Below are positions 1 through 9,205 of a stretch of DNA of 64,000 nt, piece after piece. The notes beneath the pieces were generated by a model. The model did not search any database. It worked only from the letters and a program-made list of their open reading frames with translations, and was not told the origin of the DNA. Within the stretch, counting starts at the first letter, position 1. The number at the start of each line of letters is the position of its first letter. Position numbers and translations under genes: made by a program. Source of the DNA: Kuschelorhynchus macadamiae (Eukaryota > Arthropoda > Insecta > Coleoptera > Curculionidae); NCBI GenBank assembly GCA_030620095.1, contig JAUTXW010001351.1, positions 1,426,001 to 1,490,000 of the forward strand, in the 5' to 3' direction.

Positions 1-1043
1 TTACCTAGCTTTGCCAGCATTCAAAATAATACTTATTATTCAAACCTAATTTTGACTATATTATTATTAATAAATAAATACTTATTTTTATTTAACATAA
101 ATAAAAAATATATTCAGTTAGTTATTTCAACTAGGTTAAGTAACTATTGTATTTTGATTTTAAAGTTGTAACCGTAAAGACTATACTGAGCAGTCACAGT
201 GTTTAATTTCTGATTTTGTAAATAACATAACAAATACGAGAGATTTGTTATTGTGATTTTGATTTGAATATTAATAAAAGTGAGCAATAAGACAGTTAAA
301 GTAATTGTGGTCAATTACTTGTTGTAAGGACAAAGACTGTTGAGAGAACTTTAAATTAAATCTCAACAAACAATAAACGATAAACAATAAACTTAAAGCA
401 TTAAAGTGCCTACCCGAACACTATAAGTGACAGTGCGTAGTGCTTTCTTAAACGTTTCGACTTGAGATCGAAAAGTGACATTTTTAGTTGTGTACGGACT
501 TAGAAAAACCTACACACGGCAAGCCATAGTAACAGGTGTAAATAAGTAAATAAATCCTTAAGATTTTTGTAACCTTAATTTAGACTAAGAGCTAGGACTC
601 CACTCGGGTTACGTTTCTTAGTTTTAAGTGACTTTCCCCGACAGACTCCCGTTGCTCCCTAATTTGTTTGTTCGGCAGGGCCGAACTGTGAATTTTTAAA
701 TTTAACCTTTTTCTCAACTGACTACCAATGGCCACCTCAACGTCTGACGTGGTTCCCGAGCCCGGTATGTCAGCTTTCCATTTGCCCAGCAACACCGTCC
801 TCCTCATTGAGCACGAGCTCACTCTGATCTCTGGCGAGGGGAACAAACATACTAATGTTTCTCGGGTGAGTGGTGGGTGCCTGACAAGCTTGTCAAGCTT
901 GTCACTACAGCCCCCGGACATTATCAACGACACAATGACTCCTTTAAAACTTATAAGATCGACACCTACCTACATGGAGGACCTCTCCATGGAGGTACCC
1001 CGAGAATATCAAATGGATTCTTCATTAATTAATCCTAGGGTAG
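1..1043. other. Left flank of the Polinton, with an exon-like ORF
   Basis: The first ~580 bases are AT-rich and show no recognisable gene. From about 590 the base composition becomes more even, and an ATG at 728 opens a frame that begins MATSTSDVVPEPG. At about 865 there is a good splice donor (GTGAGT), so 728-865 could be a first coding exon of a host or retroelement gene. The frame stays open past the donor into the inverted repeat, so the reading is uncertain. I do not recognise the protein. No 6-bp target duplication matching the right flank is visible next to the inverted repeat. Confidence 0.3.
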
Positions 1044-1612
1044 GTAGGGTAATACAGGCATTCTACATCACCTCCCCTCCAAGACGTACTGCTCATGCGC
1101 GAGTATAGTAGGGGCGGTCCTGGGACACCTCGATGGCATCTTGACCACCGATCGGTCCCAGGAGCTCTTCGGCTCACCTGCCTGCAAGAAGTGTTTACCT
1201 GTCACTTTTGTGCACCTGTCTTAAGCGTGACACCTGGTTTGCACAGGTAGGTGTTATTTTTGAAAAAAACTTCCAAGAAGCGAGCTTCGCCGAGCCTCGC
1301 GTCATCACAAGAGCCTCGCCTCGCCGAATTCCGAGAATTGTTTTTCTGTTAATTAATATGTTCGACGTAAGACTAGAGGTCAGGTTCGCAGATAAGAAAA
1401 GGTCGAGTACCGAGAATTGTTTTTCTGTTAATGTTCGACGTAAGACTAGAGGTCAGGTTCGCAGATAAGAAAAGGTCGAGGATGTAGATAAGGAGATGTT
1501 TGTGTAGTATTGAGATGATCAATAATAATGTTGTTATAATAAATAATATTTGTTTCGAATAATAGCTTATACCAGGTGATAAAAAACGTATAACACTTAA
1601 AGTAATTAATAT
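1044..1612 (+). repeat. Left terminal inverted repeat of the Polinton
   Basis: The sequence from the AGGGTAATACAGGCATTC end inward reappears as the reverse complement at 17785-18349. Similarity runs at least to the shared block GATAAAAAACGTATA near 1577-1591 and the following AATTAATATA. Differences are a few substitutions and small indels, for example GGG against GGGG near the outer end and weaker matching around 1525-1575. A length near 565 bp is normal for Polinton termini. It contains a direct duplication and a C/G-rich segment rich in GAGCCTCGC-type motifs. Confidence 0.93.
1331..1480 (+). repeat. Two-copy direct duplication inside left TIR
   Basis: A unit starting CCGAGAATTGTTTTTCTGTT and ending GATAAGAAAAGGTCGAG occurs twice back to back (about 1331-1409 and 1410-1480). 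The first unit carries about 7 extra bases (AATTAAT against AAT). The same two-copy arrangement exists in the right TIR at about 17912-18057, so the duplication predates or was homogenised between the termini. Confidence 0.9.
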
Positions 1613-1671
1613 ATATGTAAAATACAGAGGATTTAATAGCAGTCGATCACGAACCAGACTGGTGGTAATAT

Positions 1672-1863
1672 ATGCCTGTTCCAGTCAACAGAACGTGTCA
1701 AGAGTGTAAAGGGAACTCAATATCTCCAAACATCTGTGCATTTTGCCGCTGTGAAAAAATTCACAAAGAGGTTAACGGACAAAAGAGTATTAATAGATAT
1801 ACCGTTTTGTATTATTTAAAAGAAGAGTACGAAAGAAGGAGAAGGCTGCAAAATAATGAGTAA
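1672..1863 (+). CDS. Small zinc-ribbon-like protein, 63 aa
   Basis: This is the first gene inside the left TIR. It has a compact Cys cluster, with CQEC near residue 9 and a second cluster CAFCRC near residue 22, that could bind one zinc ion. A strongly basic C-terminus (YERRRRLQ) follows. No family is recognised. The start is the ATG at 1672, and its stop overlaps the start of the next gene by 8 bases (the ATG of the next gene lies in AATAATGAGTAA). The overlap suggests a shared transcript or a once longer arrangement. The frame is intact; function could be nucleic-acid binding, but that is inference. Confidence 0.55.
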   Translation: MPVPVNRTCQECKGNSISPNICAFCRCEKIHKEVNGQKSINRYTVLYYLKEEYERRRRLQNNE

Positions 1864-2413
1864 ATTTGTTTTACTTTTCTATGGTATTCTTTTTAATTAT
1901 TGTGTCCTAACTAATAGTCAACCAACGACGGCGACGACGACGACAAAGAAATATTATCCAGAAGAGCGCAGTTATAATTTTGTTTTAATTAATAATAGAC
2001 GATATTATATTTTGAGAAATGTTGGTTTAAGAACATTTCAAGACACTGGTTATAATGTATGGTTTCACATACATTATGATTTAATAAAACCTGATGAAAA
2101 TGTAAAGCCAAACGATAAAATATTTAATTTGGCTAATCAGCAAATAGGTCTAGTGCCTCACTTAAAAGACAGTGTATCAAACTTAACATATGTTCCTGTG
2201 AATATTAATGAACCTGCAGATATATATTGTAACTGGTATACTGCCAGATATTTTCGAAATAAAAATATTTATCTTGATTGTAAGCCTGTAGAACTAAAAG
2301 ACATTTTTAGTGCACATTCCACTGTTTACAGCACTGGTCAGACAGAATTAGGAGACATTTTTAGTGTAAATTCTACTGTTTACAGTACATGTCAAATTAT
2401 ATATTTATTATAA
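1856..2413 (+). CDS. Putative secreted protein with Thr-rich linker, 185 aa
   Basis: The N-terminus MSKFVLLFYGILFNYCVLTNS is a typical signal peptide: a basic residue, a hydrophobic core and small residues before the likely cleavage site. It is followed by a short Thr/Ala-rich stretch (about residues 22-31) and then a Tyr/Asn-rich globular-looking region with few cysteines. The C-terminus holds a near-perfect 18-residue duplication (DIFSAHSTVYST and DIFSVNSTVYST), also visible in the DNA at about 2287-2395. A viral-type surface or secreted accessory protein is possible, but no family is recognised. It overlaps the upstream gene by 8 bases. Confidence 0.55.
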   Translation: MSKFVLLFYGILFNYCVLTNSQPTTATTTTKKYYPEERSYNFVLINNRRYYILRNVGLRTFQDTGYNVWFHIHYDLIKPDENVKPNDKIFNLANQQIGLVPHLKDSVSNLTYVPVNINEPADIYCNWYTARYFRNKNIYLDCKPVELKDIFSAHSTVYSTGQTELGDIFSVNSTVYSTCQIIYLL

Positions 2414-2433
2414 GACCCTGTACGTTACACAAA

Positions 2434-2607
2434 ATGGATTTTGAAAGAATACAATTTTTATGTCAAATATGTAATTGTTTAGTTGAAAAAAATATTAATA
2501 AGCACTTAAAACATAGAGTAAAGTTATTAAAATTTTGTGATACTTGTTTAGTGAATTATGTATTTGGTGCAAATAGTATTAGGTCTATGATTTTAATGTC
2601 AAAATAG
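2434..2607 (+). CDS. Small Cys/His protein, about 57 aa
   Basis: I choose the ATG at 2434 (MDFERIQFLCQIC), which follows the stop of the previous gene. An in-frame ATG at 2389 lies inside the previous ORF and would add 15 unlike residues. The protein has CQICNC, then HLKHR, then CDTC, so two CxxC pairs flank a His-containing helix, suggesting a single zinc site. No family is recognised. It is the third small + strand gene of the left end; an AT-rich gap of about 200 bases follows it. Confidence 0.45.
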   Translation: MDFERIQFLCQICNCLVEKNINKHLKHRVKLLKFCDTCLVNYVFGANSIRSMILMSK

Positions 2608-2756
2608 AAAAGTACAAAAATATTGAAATTAAAATGTAAAAAAACTACTATGGTTTATTTTATTTGTTTTTAGTTTTATTTAGTGGGTGTGATGTAAATT
2701 CACGTGATTTTTACTCACCAATAGAACAATAATTAAAAAAAAAGTGGTAGAGTTCT

Positions 2757-2766
2757 ATTTATAAAA
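2757..2766 (+). promoter_or_regulatory. TATA box upstream of the decayed DIQGF gene
   Basis: TTTATAAAAG lies about 50 bases upstream of the ATG at 2813. An initiator-like TCAATAGTGT follows at about 2787, giving a plausible ~30-base TATA-to-start spacing. This is a sequence-based guess. Confidence 0.4.
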
Positions 2767-2812
2767 GAAAGTAGATTGAACTAGGCGTCAATAGTGTCTC
2801 GTAACTCAAACT

Positions 2813-3201
2813 ATGGCAGGAGAAAATTCAATTTTGTGTCTTGATATCCAGGGATTTAATTGTACCTCTGGATTTATTCCAAAAGAACTAGCTGTGTATG
2901 ATGGAACACGTTGTTCAAATTTTCTTTTCAAACCACCATATAGCATGTTCTAAGACATGTGATGAAAAGATATCATGCCCCAAAAATATACGTCAAAGGA
3001 GATGAAAAGGTGAATTTTCTAAGAAAATTTATTAGTGCAGAAAAAATTTTTAAAATACCTCTGGAGAGTGAACCGAAGCTAAGCAAGTTTAAGAAAGTTC
3101 CCGAATGTCACTTTCACAAGGATCCATATGGCACTACTTGGCATTGTGCATTATCAAACGCCAAGTTGTTATATAATTATAAATATTGTTTTTCTGTTTG
3201 A
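2813..3201 (+). pseudogene. Decayed paralogue of the DIQGF protein (internal deletion)
   Basis: An ORF of 46 codons from 2813 (MAGENSILCLDIQGF..., stop at 2951) is followed in another frame by an ORF from 2959 ending at 3201. Both halves match the intact protein at 10511-11065. The first half shares the D-I-Q-G-F start and the K-E-(L/I)-A block. The second shares VKG-(D/N)-(E/Q)-K, a leucine-rich helix and the C-terminal Cys/His and LYN/LYH segment. Roughly 60-70 residues present in the intact copy are missing at about 2945-2970, so an internal deletion with a frameshift has removed the middle. AATAAA signals follow the stop. The function of the family is unknown; see the intact copy. Confidence 0.75.
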
Positions 3202-3282
3202 AGATAAATAAATTATTTCTAGAAAACATGTAAATAATATATAATAAATAAAACGTACATGAAACAAAATTATTTTATTAAG

Positions 3283-4204
3283 TCACTCTACATTATTTTT
3301 ATCTATCCAACTATTATGCTTATCACTGAAACCGAACCATTTTACAAATACTTTATTATTTTTACGTTTTAACACTTTTTCCACTAAATAAATGTCTGGA
3401 TATTTAACTTTTTGCAATTGAAGTTCATAGAATCCTCCCTTGATGTCTTGTTTCTCTGCATCTTGAAGTAGGTATGTCACTGGATTTGTAAGTTGAGCTT
3501 TTTTTACGCTAAAAATTTCTGTTGACCAATTTGGTTGGTATTGTTTATCAAAAACTCCTCTAAATTTGGAAATTCTTACATGGTCACCTATCTTGAATTT
3601 TGGTTTCGATGTCATTTTAATTCGATTATAAACTGTGTTTAATAGCAGTTTTTCATGCTTTTTTGAAATTTCAGCCGGTTTTAAACCTGTGGTAGTGTGT
3701 ACTCGATTATTATAGGAATAAACGATTTGTTTTAATATATCAAACCACTTGTATGATCCTTGAAGACTAAATTCTTTCCACATCATTCCTTTAAGGGTTC
3801 GATTTACACGTTCAACAATAGATGCTTTTTTCTCACTGTAAACTAAATAATGTTTGACATTATATTTTTTCATTAAAATCGTCATTTCTTTTCCAGTAAA
3901 TTCACCACCGGCGTCTGTACAGAGTCTGTTCTTTGAATACATTTTCCATCGCTTTAGATACCTCTTTGGCAGTTTTTGTTTTTAACGGATAATTCCAAAC
4001 GTATTTAGAAAAACAGTTAATTACGACGAGTATATATTTGTATCCTTTGTTTTCTTGTACGTATTCTTTCATATCAACCAAATCAGCTTGCATTAAGTCC
4101 AATAGAGATTTGATAATAACCTTCCTCCTTTTAAAATTTACTCTTGATGGTTTATGGAGTTCTTCAACAATATCTTTTTTTACTTTGGTTACAAATTTAG
4201 ACAT
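3283..4204 (-). pseudogene. INT: Polinton integrase (retroviral DDE type, chromodomain), frameshifted
   Basis: The integrase joins the element ends to target DNA. The first ORF (4204 to 3902) carries the N-terminal part with ELHKPSRVNFKRR and the first catalytic Asp in QADLVDM (about residue 41), then YILVVINCFSKYVW. The second ORF (3942 to 3283) begins in the other frame and carries the second Asp in CTDAGGEF and the Glu in ASIVERVNRTLK, with 33 residues between Asp and Glu. It ends in a chromodomain (YLVEKVLKRKNNKVFVKW). All three catalytic acids are present. The frames meet at about 3915-3940, where a few residues normal for the family appear to be lost, so a small deletion rather than a homopolymer slip is likely. 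The gene is convergent with the DIQGF pseudogene. Confidence 0.92.
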
Positions 4205-4208
4205 ATTT

Positions 4209-5434
4209 TTATTCTATTATATTGGCTTCTCGTAATTCTTCAATAATGGCATTAATCTCGTTAACGTGATTTGTATTACCAGCAGCCTGAGACTCAACTA
4301 GGAGCTCCAATCTCTCAACCAATTCATTAGGATCATCCCAAAAAACGTAATCAATAGGATTGTTTGAAAGTTTCATAGACATTCCCTCCCCCTGTTTCAA
4401 AACATCATCATCATCATCATCGTCATCATCAGTTGGACTGGTATAATTACTCTCAGTTTTATTTATTATTGGTTCAATAAATTTTCTAAATTTCTTATTT
4501 TTACTTGATTTTACATTTTTGATAGCATTTGTTTTAAATAAATGTGAGTATAGTTTTTTGCGTCATCATTTGTATAGATGGTGGGAACATTCTGATTAAA
4601 TAACAAGCCATATAATCCATTAGTGCCTTTATATTTTTTTCCTGCAATTATCAAATCAGCTTTATCGAAATCTATCGTTTTGTTACCGATAGAAAACCGT
4701 TCGATATCCTTATCAAACTTTACTTGGAATTTTCCATCAGAATTACTACTATTTGGATCCTTTACAAACTTTTTGATGTACTTTAAAGGTAAACTATGAT
4801 ATTGATCAGAATAATCGGAAAATGATTTTTCTCTTATAGTTTGATTTAGTGCTTTTTCATATTCCCTTTGTTTCCTAATTTCCTCTTCTTCGATTTCATC
4901 CTGCACGTTTTTTATTATTAATTTTATAAGATTATATGGTTTCCGTGACGACGACAACGACGATGATTTTGTTGTGGAAGAAAATAATTTTCTTTTCATT
5001 TTTGGTGCAGTTTAATATGCATGTGTCATTTTGTTTCCTGTAGGAGTATCCTTAAATTCTAATGGGATAGAAGTGGAGGGTATAGGTTCCGATTTCACTG
5101 ACTCGTTTTCCTCTTCACTATTATGGTCCCCAAAAAGTTTCTCCTCGTCATCTTTATCATCATCATCATCATAGTTATCGTCATCAGAAAATTGTTCCCT
5201 TCTTTTAGGTTCCGATATCAAACTTTCAGGAGTGTGCTTCTTTCGATCCAATTTGTTCTCAATCACCTCCAAATGTTTTGTTATAGGCTGAAATACATTC
5301 TCGTGGGCTATTTGTCCATGTTTTAAGATATCTAGTTTATTCTTTATATCTTTTCTCTTTGAAATTATTTTTTTCTTAACTGATTGATCTTTAGTTTTTT
5401 CCTTTTTATTTTTCGTGGTACGAGCAGGAGCCAT
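4209..5434 (-). pseudogene. Conserved acidic Polinton protein of unknown function, broken
   Basis: Three ORFs read as one gene. The first (5434-5012) has a Lys-rich start, VFQPITKHLEVIENK and an acidic run. It ends at a TAA (5012-5014) that is in frame with the second ORF (ATG 4999). The second (4999-4511) carries KFDKDIERFSIGNKTIDF and IIAGKKYKGTNGLYGLLF, a block I recognise from many insect Polintons. It stops early by a one-base frameshift near 4514-4520. The third frame is open from there and includes a poly-Asp run (about 4402-4430) and the conserved end NPIDYVFWDDPNELVERL and ASQAAGN-like residues. So there is one nonsense codon and one frameshift. Role unknown; the position beside integrase and ATPase suggests a virion or packaging role, which is inference. 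Confidence 0.75.
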
Positions 5435-5489
5435 GATGATAATGATGAACTTTCAACGTTCAACTAAGTAATAATTTATAAAAGCGATA

Positions 5490-6195
5490 CTACAGATATA
5501 TATATTTATCAAAACATAACCGATATCGACCTTCATCAATTTTATTATCCTTAAATATAGATAGAAAACCAAATGGTTCTTTCCAACAGAATGAACATAT
5601 GGTTTTAAAGCTGTCAAATGACATATCAGTACCAATATGATCAGAGTATACATGATGTAAATTTAAGTCATCCTGTTTAAATAATATTAAGACGTTAGCA
5701 TTGTCTCTTATCAAATGTTTGGGTATTTTTGCATATGTTTGACACAAGTAAAAACAGTCTATATTATTGTGACGTCCCATACTAAAATATTCTCTGATAA
5801 CATCCTGTTTATCACACGCGACGTCATCAAATATGAAAATTGAATTTGCTTTAGCGTCAGATGGAGATAATATTTGTTCACTATTATCGAATGCATAGTA
5901 ACCGATTCCTTTTATTGGTTTTAATAATTTCTCTAAATACATATTTTTAGGTTGATACAGAGACTTTGAATAGACGTAGACATTTTCAAATTTCAATCCA
6001 TTGGGATGTTCAAGAAGGCTAAGCATGATATTGGTTTTTCCACAGTTTGAAGGTCCCGATATGATGCATCGTACAGTAGATGGTAATAATATACTGTGTT
6101 TAATATTTTTGTTTTTTTTTCACATCATGATTATTTACTGTTAAAGATGTTCTTTGTTTCACAATTTTGATATGTTTCTTCTTTTTCTCCTCCAT
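5490..6195 (-). pseudogene. A32-like FtsK/HerA genome-packaging ATPase, one frameshift
   Basis: It would translocate DNA into the capsid. The main ORF (6026-5490) has Walker B in IFIFDDVACDKQD and the downstream FYLCQTYAKIPKHLIRDNANV that is typical of the family. Its codons continue upstream in frame through a Walker A, GPSNCGKTN (about 6030-6055), to an A-run at 6112-6120 (minus-strand sense), beyond which an in-frame stop lies. The real start, ATG at 6195 (MEEKKKKH), is in another frame and joins only if the nine-base A run had one base fewer. The break could be mutation or a base-call error. It is divergent from the PLA2 gene with 80 bases between starts, so the two probably share a promoter region (6196-6275). 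Confidence 0.88.
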
Positions 6196-6275
6196 GTTAA
6201 ATATCCGATGTAAAACTAATTATAAAGCCATAATACGCTGTTATTTATATTCAGTCTTTATTAACTTCTTTTAAA
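6196..6275. promoter_or_regulatory. Divergent promoter region, ATPase and PLA2 genes
   Basis: Only 80 AT-rich bases separate the start of the packaging ATPase (-) and the PLA2-domain gene (+). The segment must contain the 5' signals of both. It holds TTATAAAGCC near 6219-6228 and TATTTATATTC near 6240-6250, either of which could serve as a TATA element. This is inferred from geometry. Confidence 0.4.
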
Positions 6276-7199
6276 ATGAGGTATTATTCGATTGATCGAC
6301 AACAACAACAACGAACGATTAATGGGGAAGGTTTGTTAAACTCAATGATAAACAAATTTCCATTTGAATTACATCTTCCAGGGTATAACTATTGTGGTCC
6401 AGGAACTAAATTAGAGAAACGTTTACGACGTGGTGATAAAGGAATTAACCCGTTAGATGAAGCATGTAAAAATCATGATATTGCCTATTCACAATATCAA
6501 AATATATCAGATCGTAATGCGGCAGATAAAATTTTACTTAAACACGCTTTAAGCAGAATAAATTCATCGAATGCATCCTGGAAAGAAAAATTAGCCGCTG
6601 CAGGTATTTCAGCTGCAATGCAAACTAAAATAAAGCTAGGTATGGGTACTAGCAGTGGGGATATAAGTTTGAGTAATAACCCCAATTTAAATCAGTCATA
6701 CAATAGAATTCATGGTAACAAGTATCTTAAAACAATACTGGAACACAGTGTGAAGGCTATGCGTGATTATGTGAAAAAGATGGAGATTTTGCTAAACAAA
6801 CTCGAAAAAGTAAAAGGTCAAACTGGAAAGGTGTATCGAAAACAAGTCAAAAAGGGAACAAAAATTAAACAACAAAAATATGATAATTATCATGAGAAGA
6901 AAATAAAGGAAAAAATGAAATACCCTTCTAATTTTATTGAGAATGATGATGATGATAGGAAACGAAAGAACTTAGAGAACGAGATTGAATAAGATTTGCA
7001 ACAACAACAACATCAAAATAGGGCACTCAAACGAAAGATAGATAACTCTGATGATAATATAATTGATAGGAAAAAGTTAAAATTTGAAATAAATTCGGCA
7101 AACTTATCCAATAAGCGGAAATTAAACGATGATGACGACGACGATAATTTTCATGAGGAATTTGCTAGTGGCCCATTGAAAAAAAAAGTTAAAAAATAG
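6276..7199 (+). pseudogene. Phospholipase A2-domain virion protein, interrupted by one in-frame TAA
   Basis: Parvovirus VP1u-type PLA2 proteins help the particle breach membranes during entry. After a Gln-rich start come the Ca-binding loop YCGPGT (about residues 39-44) and the catalytic helix EACKNHDIAY with the His-Asp pair (67-68), both intact. A helical region and a Lys-rich acidic tail follow. The first ORF stops at a TAA (6990-6992), but the same frame continues without another stop to 7199 with a Gln run, basic stretches such as NKRKL, an acidic run and a basic end LKKKVKK. I therefore read a single gene with a nonsense codon about 70 codons before its natural end. Alternatively the first stop is real and the tail is decayed 3' sequence. 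Confidence 0.82.
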
Positions 7200-7268
7200 T
7201 ATATATTTTCATTTATCTGGCTTCAACGTTTAGTGTTTTAAAAACTTTTCCAACAGAAAGTAGTAAAC

Positions 7269-8136
7269 ATGGCAGCAATTAAAAAAAAGTAAACCTCGGA
7301 AGCAGAAAAGCAAAAAGGCAAAAAGACCAAAAGGTACGCGGGAAAAAAAGAAGCAGTACAAAATTAAAAAGTTTTCAATCAGTTATGAAAAAGATTAAAG
7401 GTACTATTTTAAATCAAAAACCATCCAATATTTACGATGCTGTTAAGATAGCTATGAAAGCAGTTAATAATACCAAAATCAGACGGCCAAGAATAATTAA
7501 AATTCCAAAAACTGGAGGTTTTCTTCCTTTGATCCCTATTTTTGCGGGACTGAGTGCATTAGGTGCGTTAAGTGGAGGAGCTGCCGGCATCGCAAAGGCC
7601 GTATCTGATGCTCGTGCTGCCAAACAACAATTGCAAGAAAGCGAACGCCACAACAAGACGATGGAATCCATTGCATTGGGAAACGGTCTCTTTTTAACAC
7701 CATACAAAACAGGTTTAGGCCTTTTTTTAGGAAATCATCTCAGGAAAAAAAAATACCGATAATCTTACCTAACCGTGCCTTAAGTAACTTTGATATTGAA
7801 AAGTATACTAAACTACTCAAAATACCCTATTTTCGAGGAGTGTTTATGAAGGATCGATTACCGAAGAAAATTTACCAAAACGAATCTGGTATTATCAATT
7901 TAGACAATTTTTCTGGACCGGGAACTCATTGGACTGCTTATTGGAAACATAGAAATAATGTTTATTATTTTGATAGTTTTGGAAATTTAAAACCTCCTCT
8001 GGAAGTGTGTAAATATTTTAACTCTAATGGTATTTGTAACATATTTTATAATCATCGTTGTTACCAACCTTATGACTCGTTTATATGTGGTCACTTATGT
8101 CTGAAATTTTTGTATCATTCTGTAGATTTAGAATAA
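7269..8136 (+). pseudogene. PRO: Basic/hydrophobic virion protein fused to adenain-type cysteine protease, frameshifted
   Basis: The ATG at 7269 opens a Lys-rich segment broken at an A run (7281-7288). A second ORF (7385-7762) has the conserved hydrophobic block TGGFLPLIPIFAGLSALGAL, a Gly/Ala-rich stretch and RHNKTMESIALGNGLFL, as in other insect Polintons. The protease part (ATG 7840) has the catalytic His (GTHWTAYW, residue 30), Asp (YYFDSFGN, 45), Gln (CYQPYDS, 76) and Cys (FICGHLCL, 83), so the triad is complete. Codons upstream of 7840 in the protease frame are open back to the A run at 7745-7753 and encode a segment typical of the family (LPNRALSNFDIEKYTKLLKI). The two were probably one polyprotein-like gene, now separated by a one-base slip. 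The role is virion maturation. Confidence 0.85.
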
Positions 8137-8202
8137 ATACCAATATAACTATAGTTTTTGTTTTATTTAATGTAAATACTTTGATCCGAAAAGTAGTTAA
8201 AC

Positions 8203-8901
8203 ATGTCTTATACGTTTACCTTATCGGGAACGGAGTCTGTACTTTCAACCAAAATTTATCCACCCATTGTTTTGAATGAAAACGAAATTTATGTTTTGGG
8301 TTTAATAAATTTTGAAAGTTACAACTCAATTCCTAACATTGATAGTAGCAATAACAATTTTCATTGTGGAGATGAGCACGTTGTTATACCTGAAGGATCC
8401 TACGAAATTAGCGATATTCAAAAATATTTGACGACGTATCTGAGATTTCATTCAAAAGAAAAGGATCCAATCACACGCCGTTTGGAAGCGAACCATAACA
8501 CTTTACAGTGTGAAATCAAATGTAACCGTAAAATTGATTTCAGCAAAGAAAATTCAGTTGGCAGTTTACTGGGATTCGGTAGCAAGCAACTCGAGTCCAA
8601 TAAAAGACACATTTCCGATAATCCTGTAAATATATTTAAAGTGAATTCAATATGTATAGAATGTAATCTAGTGACAAATTCCTATAATAACGGAGATTTA
8701 GTTCATATTATCCATTTGTTTTATCCAACAGTGCCACCAGGTTTTAAAATAGTCGAGAAGCCATCGAATGTTATTTATCTACCAATCAGCACACGATATA
8801 TCGATGAGATAATCCTTAAAATAACTTATCAGGATAAGAAATTAGTCAATTTCAGAAACGAGCTAGTAACGATAAGGTTACATTTGAAGCGAATTCTTTA
8901 A
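8203..8901 (+). CDS. Minor capsid (penton, single jelly-roll) protein, 232 aa
   Basis: This would form the five-fold vertices of the capsid. It shows SVGSLLGFGSKQLESNK in the middle and CNLVTNSYNNGDLVHIIHLF followed by VPPGFKIVEKPSNVIYLPI towards the C-terminus, ending in VTIRLHLKRIL. These are the hallmark blocks of Polinton minor capsid proteins. Length is normal for the family. The ATG at 8203 gives the conserved short beta-rich N-terminus MSYTFTLSG. The frame is intact, one of few major genes here without a break. The next gene starts one base after its stop. Confidence 0.9.
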   Translation: MSYTFTLSGTESVLSTKIYPPIVLNENEIYVLGLINFESYNSIPNIDSSNNNFHCGDEHVVIPEGSYEISDIQKYLTTYLRFHSKEKDPITRRLEANHNTLQCEIKCNRKIDFSKENSVGSLLGFGSKQLESNKRHISDNPVNIFKVNSICIECNLVTNSYNNGDLVHIIHLFYPTVPPGFKIVEKPSNVIYLPISTRYIDEIILKITYQDKKLVNFRNELVTIRLHLKRIL

Positions 8902-8902
8902 A

Positions 8903-9094
8903 ATGGTTTTTCTGTATAATCATAATTCTCTAAATATACCAAAGGACTCGTTTGAAAATTGTCATAAAACCCAATTAGATGAACAGACGACTATTAGTTC
9001 CACCAGAACCTTTAAGGAGTTAACATCTAAAAACAAACGTGTACTACTCTCACTGGGATTCAGTTTACAGGAGGAGAAGAAAAATCAAAATTAA
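8903..9094 (+). CDS. Small conserved Polinton protein, 63 aa
   Basis: It starts one base downstream of the minor capsid stop. The N-terminus MVFLYNHNSLNIPKDS and the C-terminal TSKNKRVLLSLGFSLQ, with a Thr/Lys-rich lead-in to a Leu-Gly-Phe segment, resemble the small protein encoded between the two capsid genes in other Polintons. Function is unknown. The position between minor and major capsid genes suggests a minor virion component, but that is inference only. The frame is intact. Confidence 0.6.
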   Translation: MVFLYNHNSLNIPKDSFENCHKTQLDEQTTISSTRTFKELTSKNKRVLLSLGFSLQEEKKNQN

Positions 9095-9205
9095 AAATTG
9101 GAAAATTACAAAGATTTTGGTGTAGTTTTAAATTACGGATTACTACAAGTTTGGAAAGAATTTTTATTATAATAGTTTGCAAGTGTAGATATAGGCACAA
9201 AGACA

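Noticed and set aside
1030..1050. Six-base target duplication next to the left TIR
   Set aside because: No six-base word adjacent to the left end matches the sequence next to the right end (ACTGCTCGATC), even allowing a few bases of shift.
5123..5326. ORF with an Ile/Val-rich membrane-like run on the + strand
   Set aside because: It is the antisense shadow of the Asp-rich run of the acidic Polinton protein.
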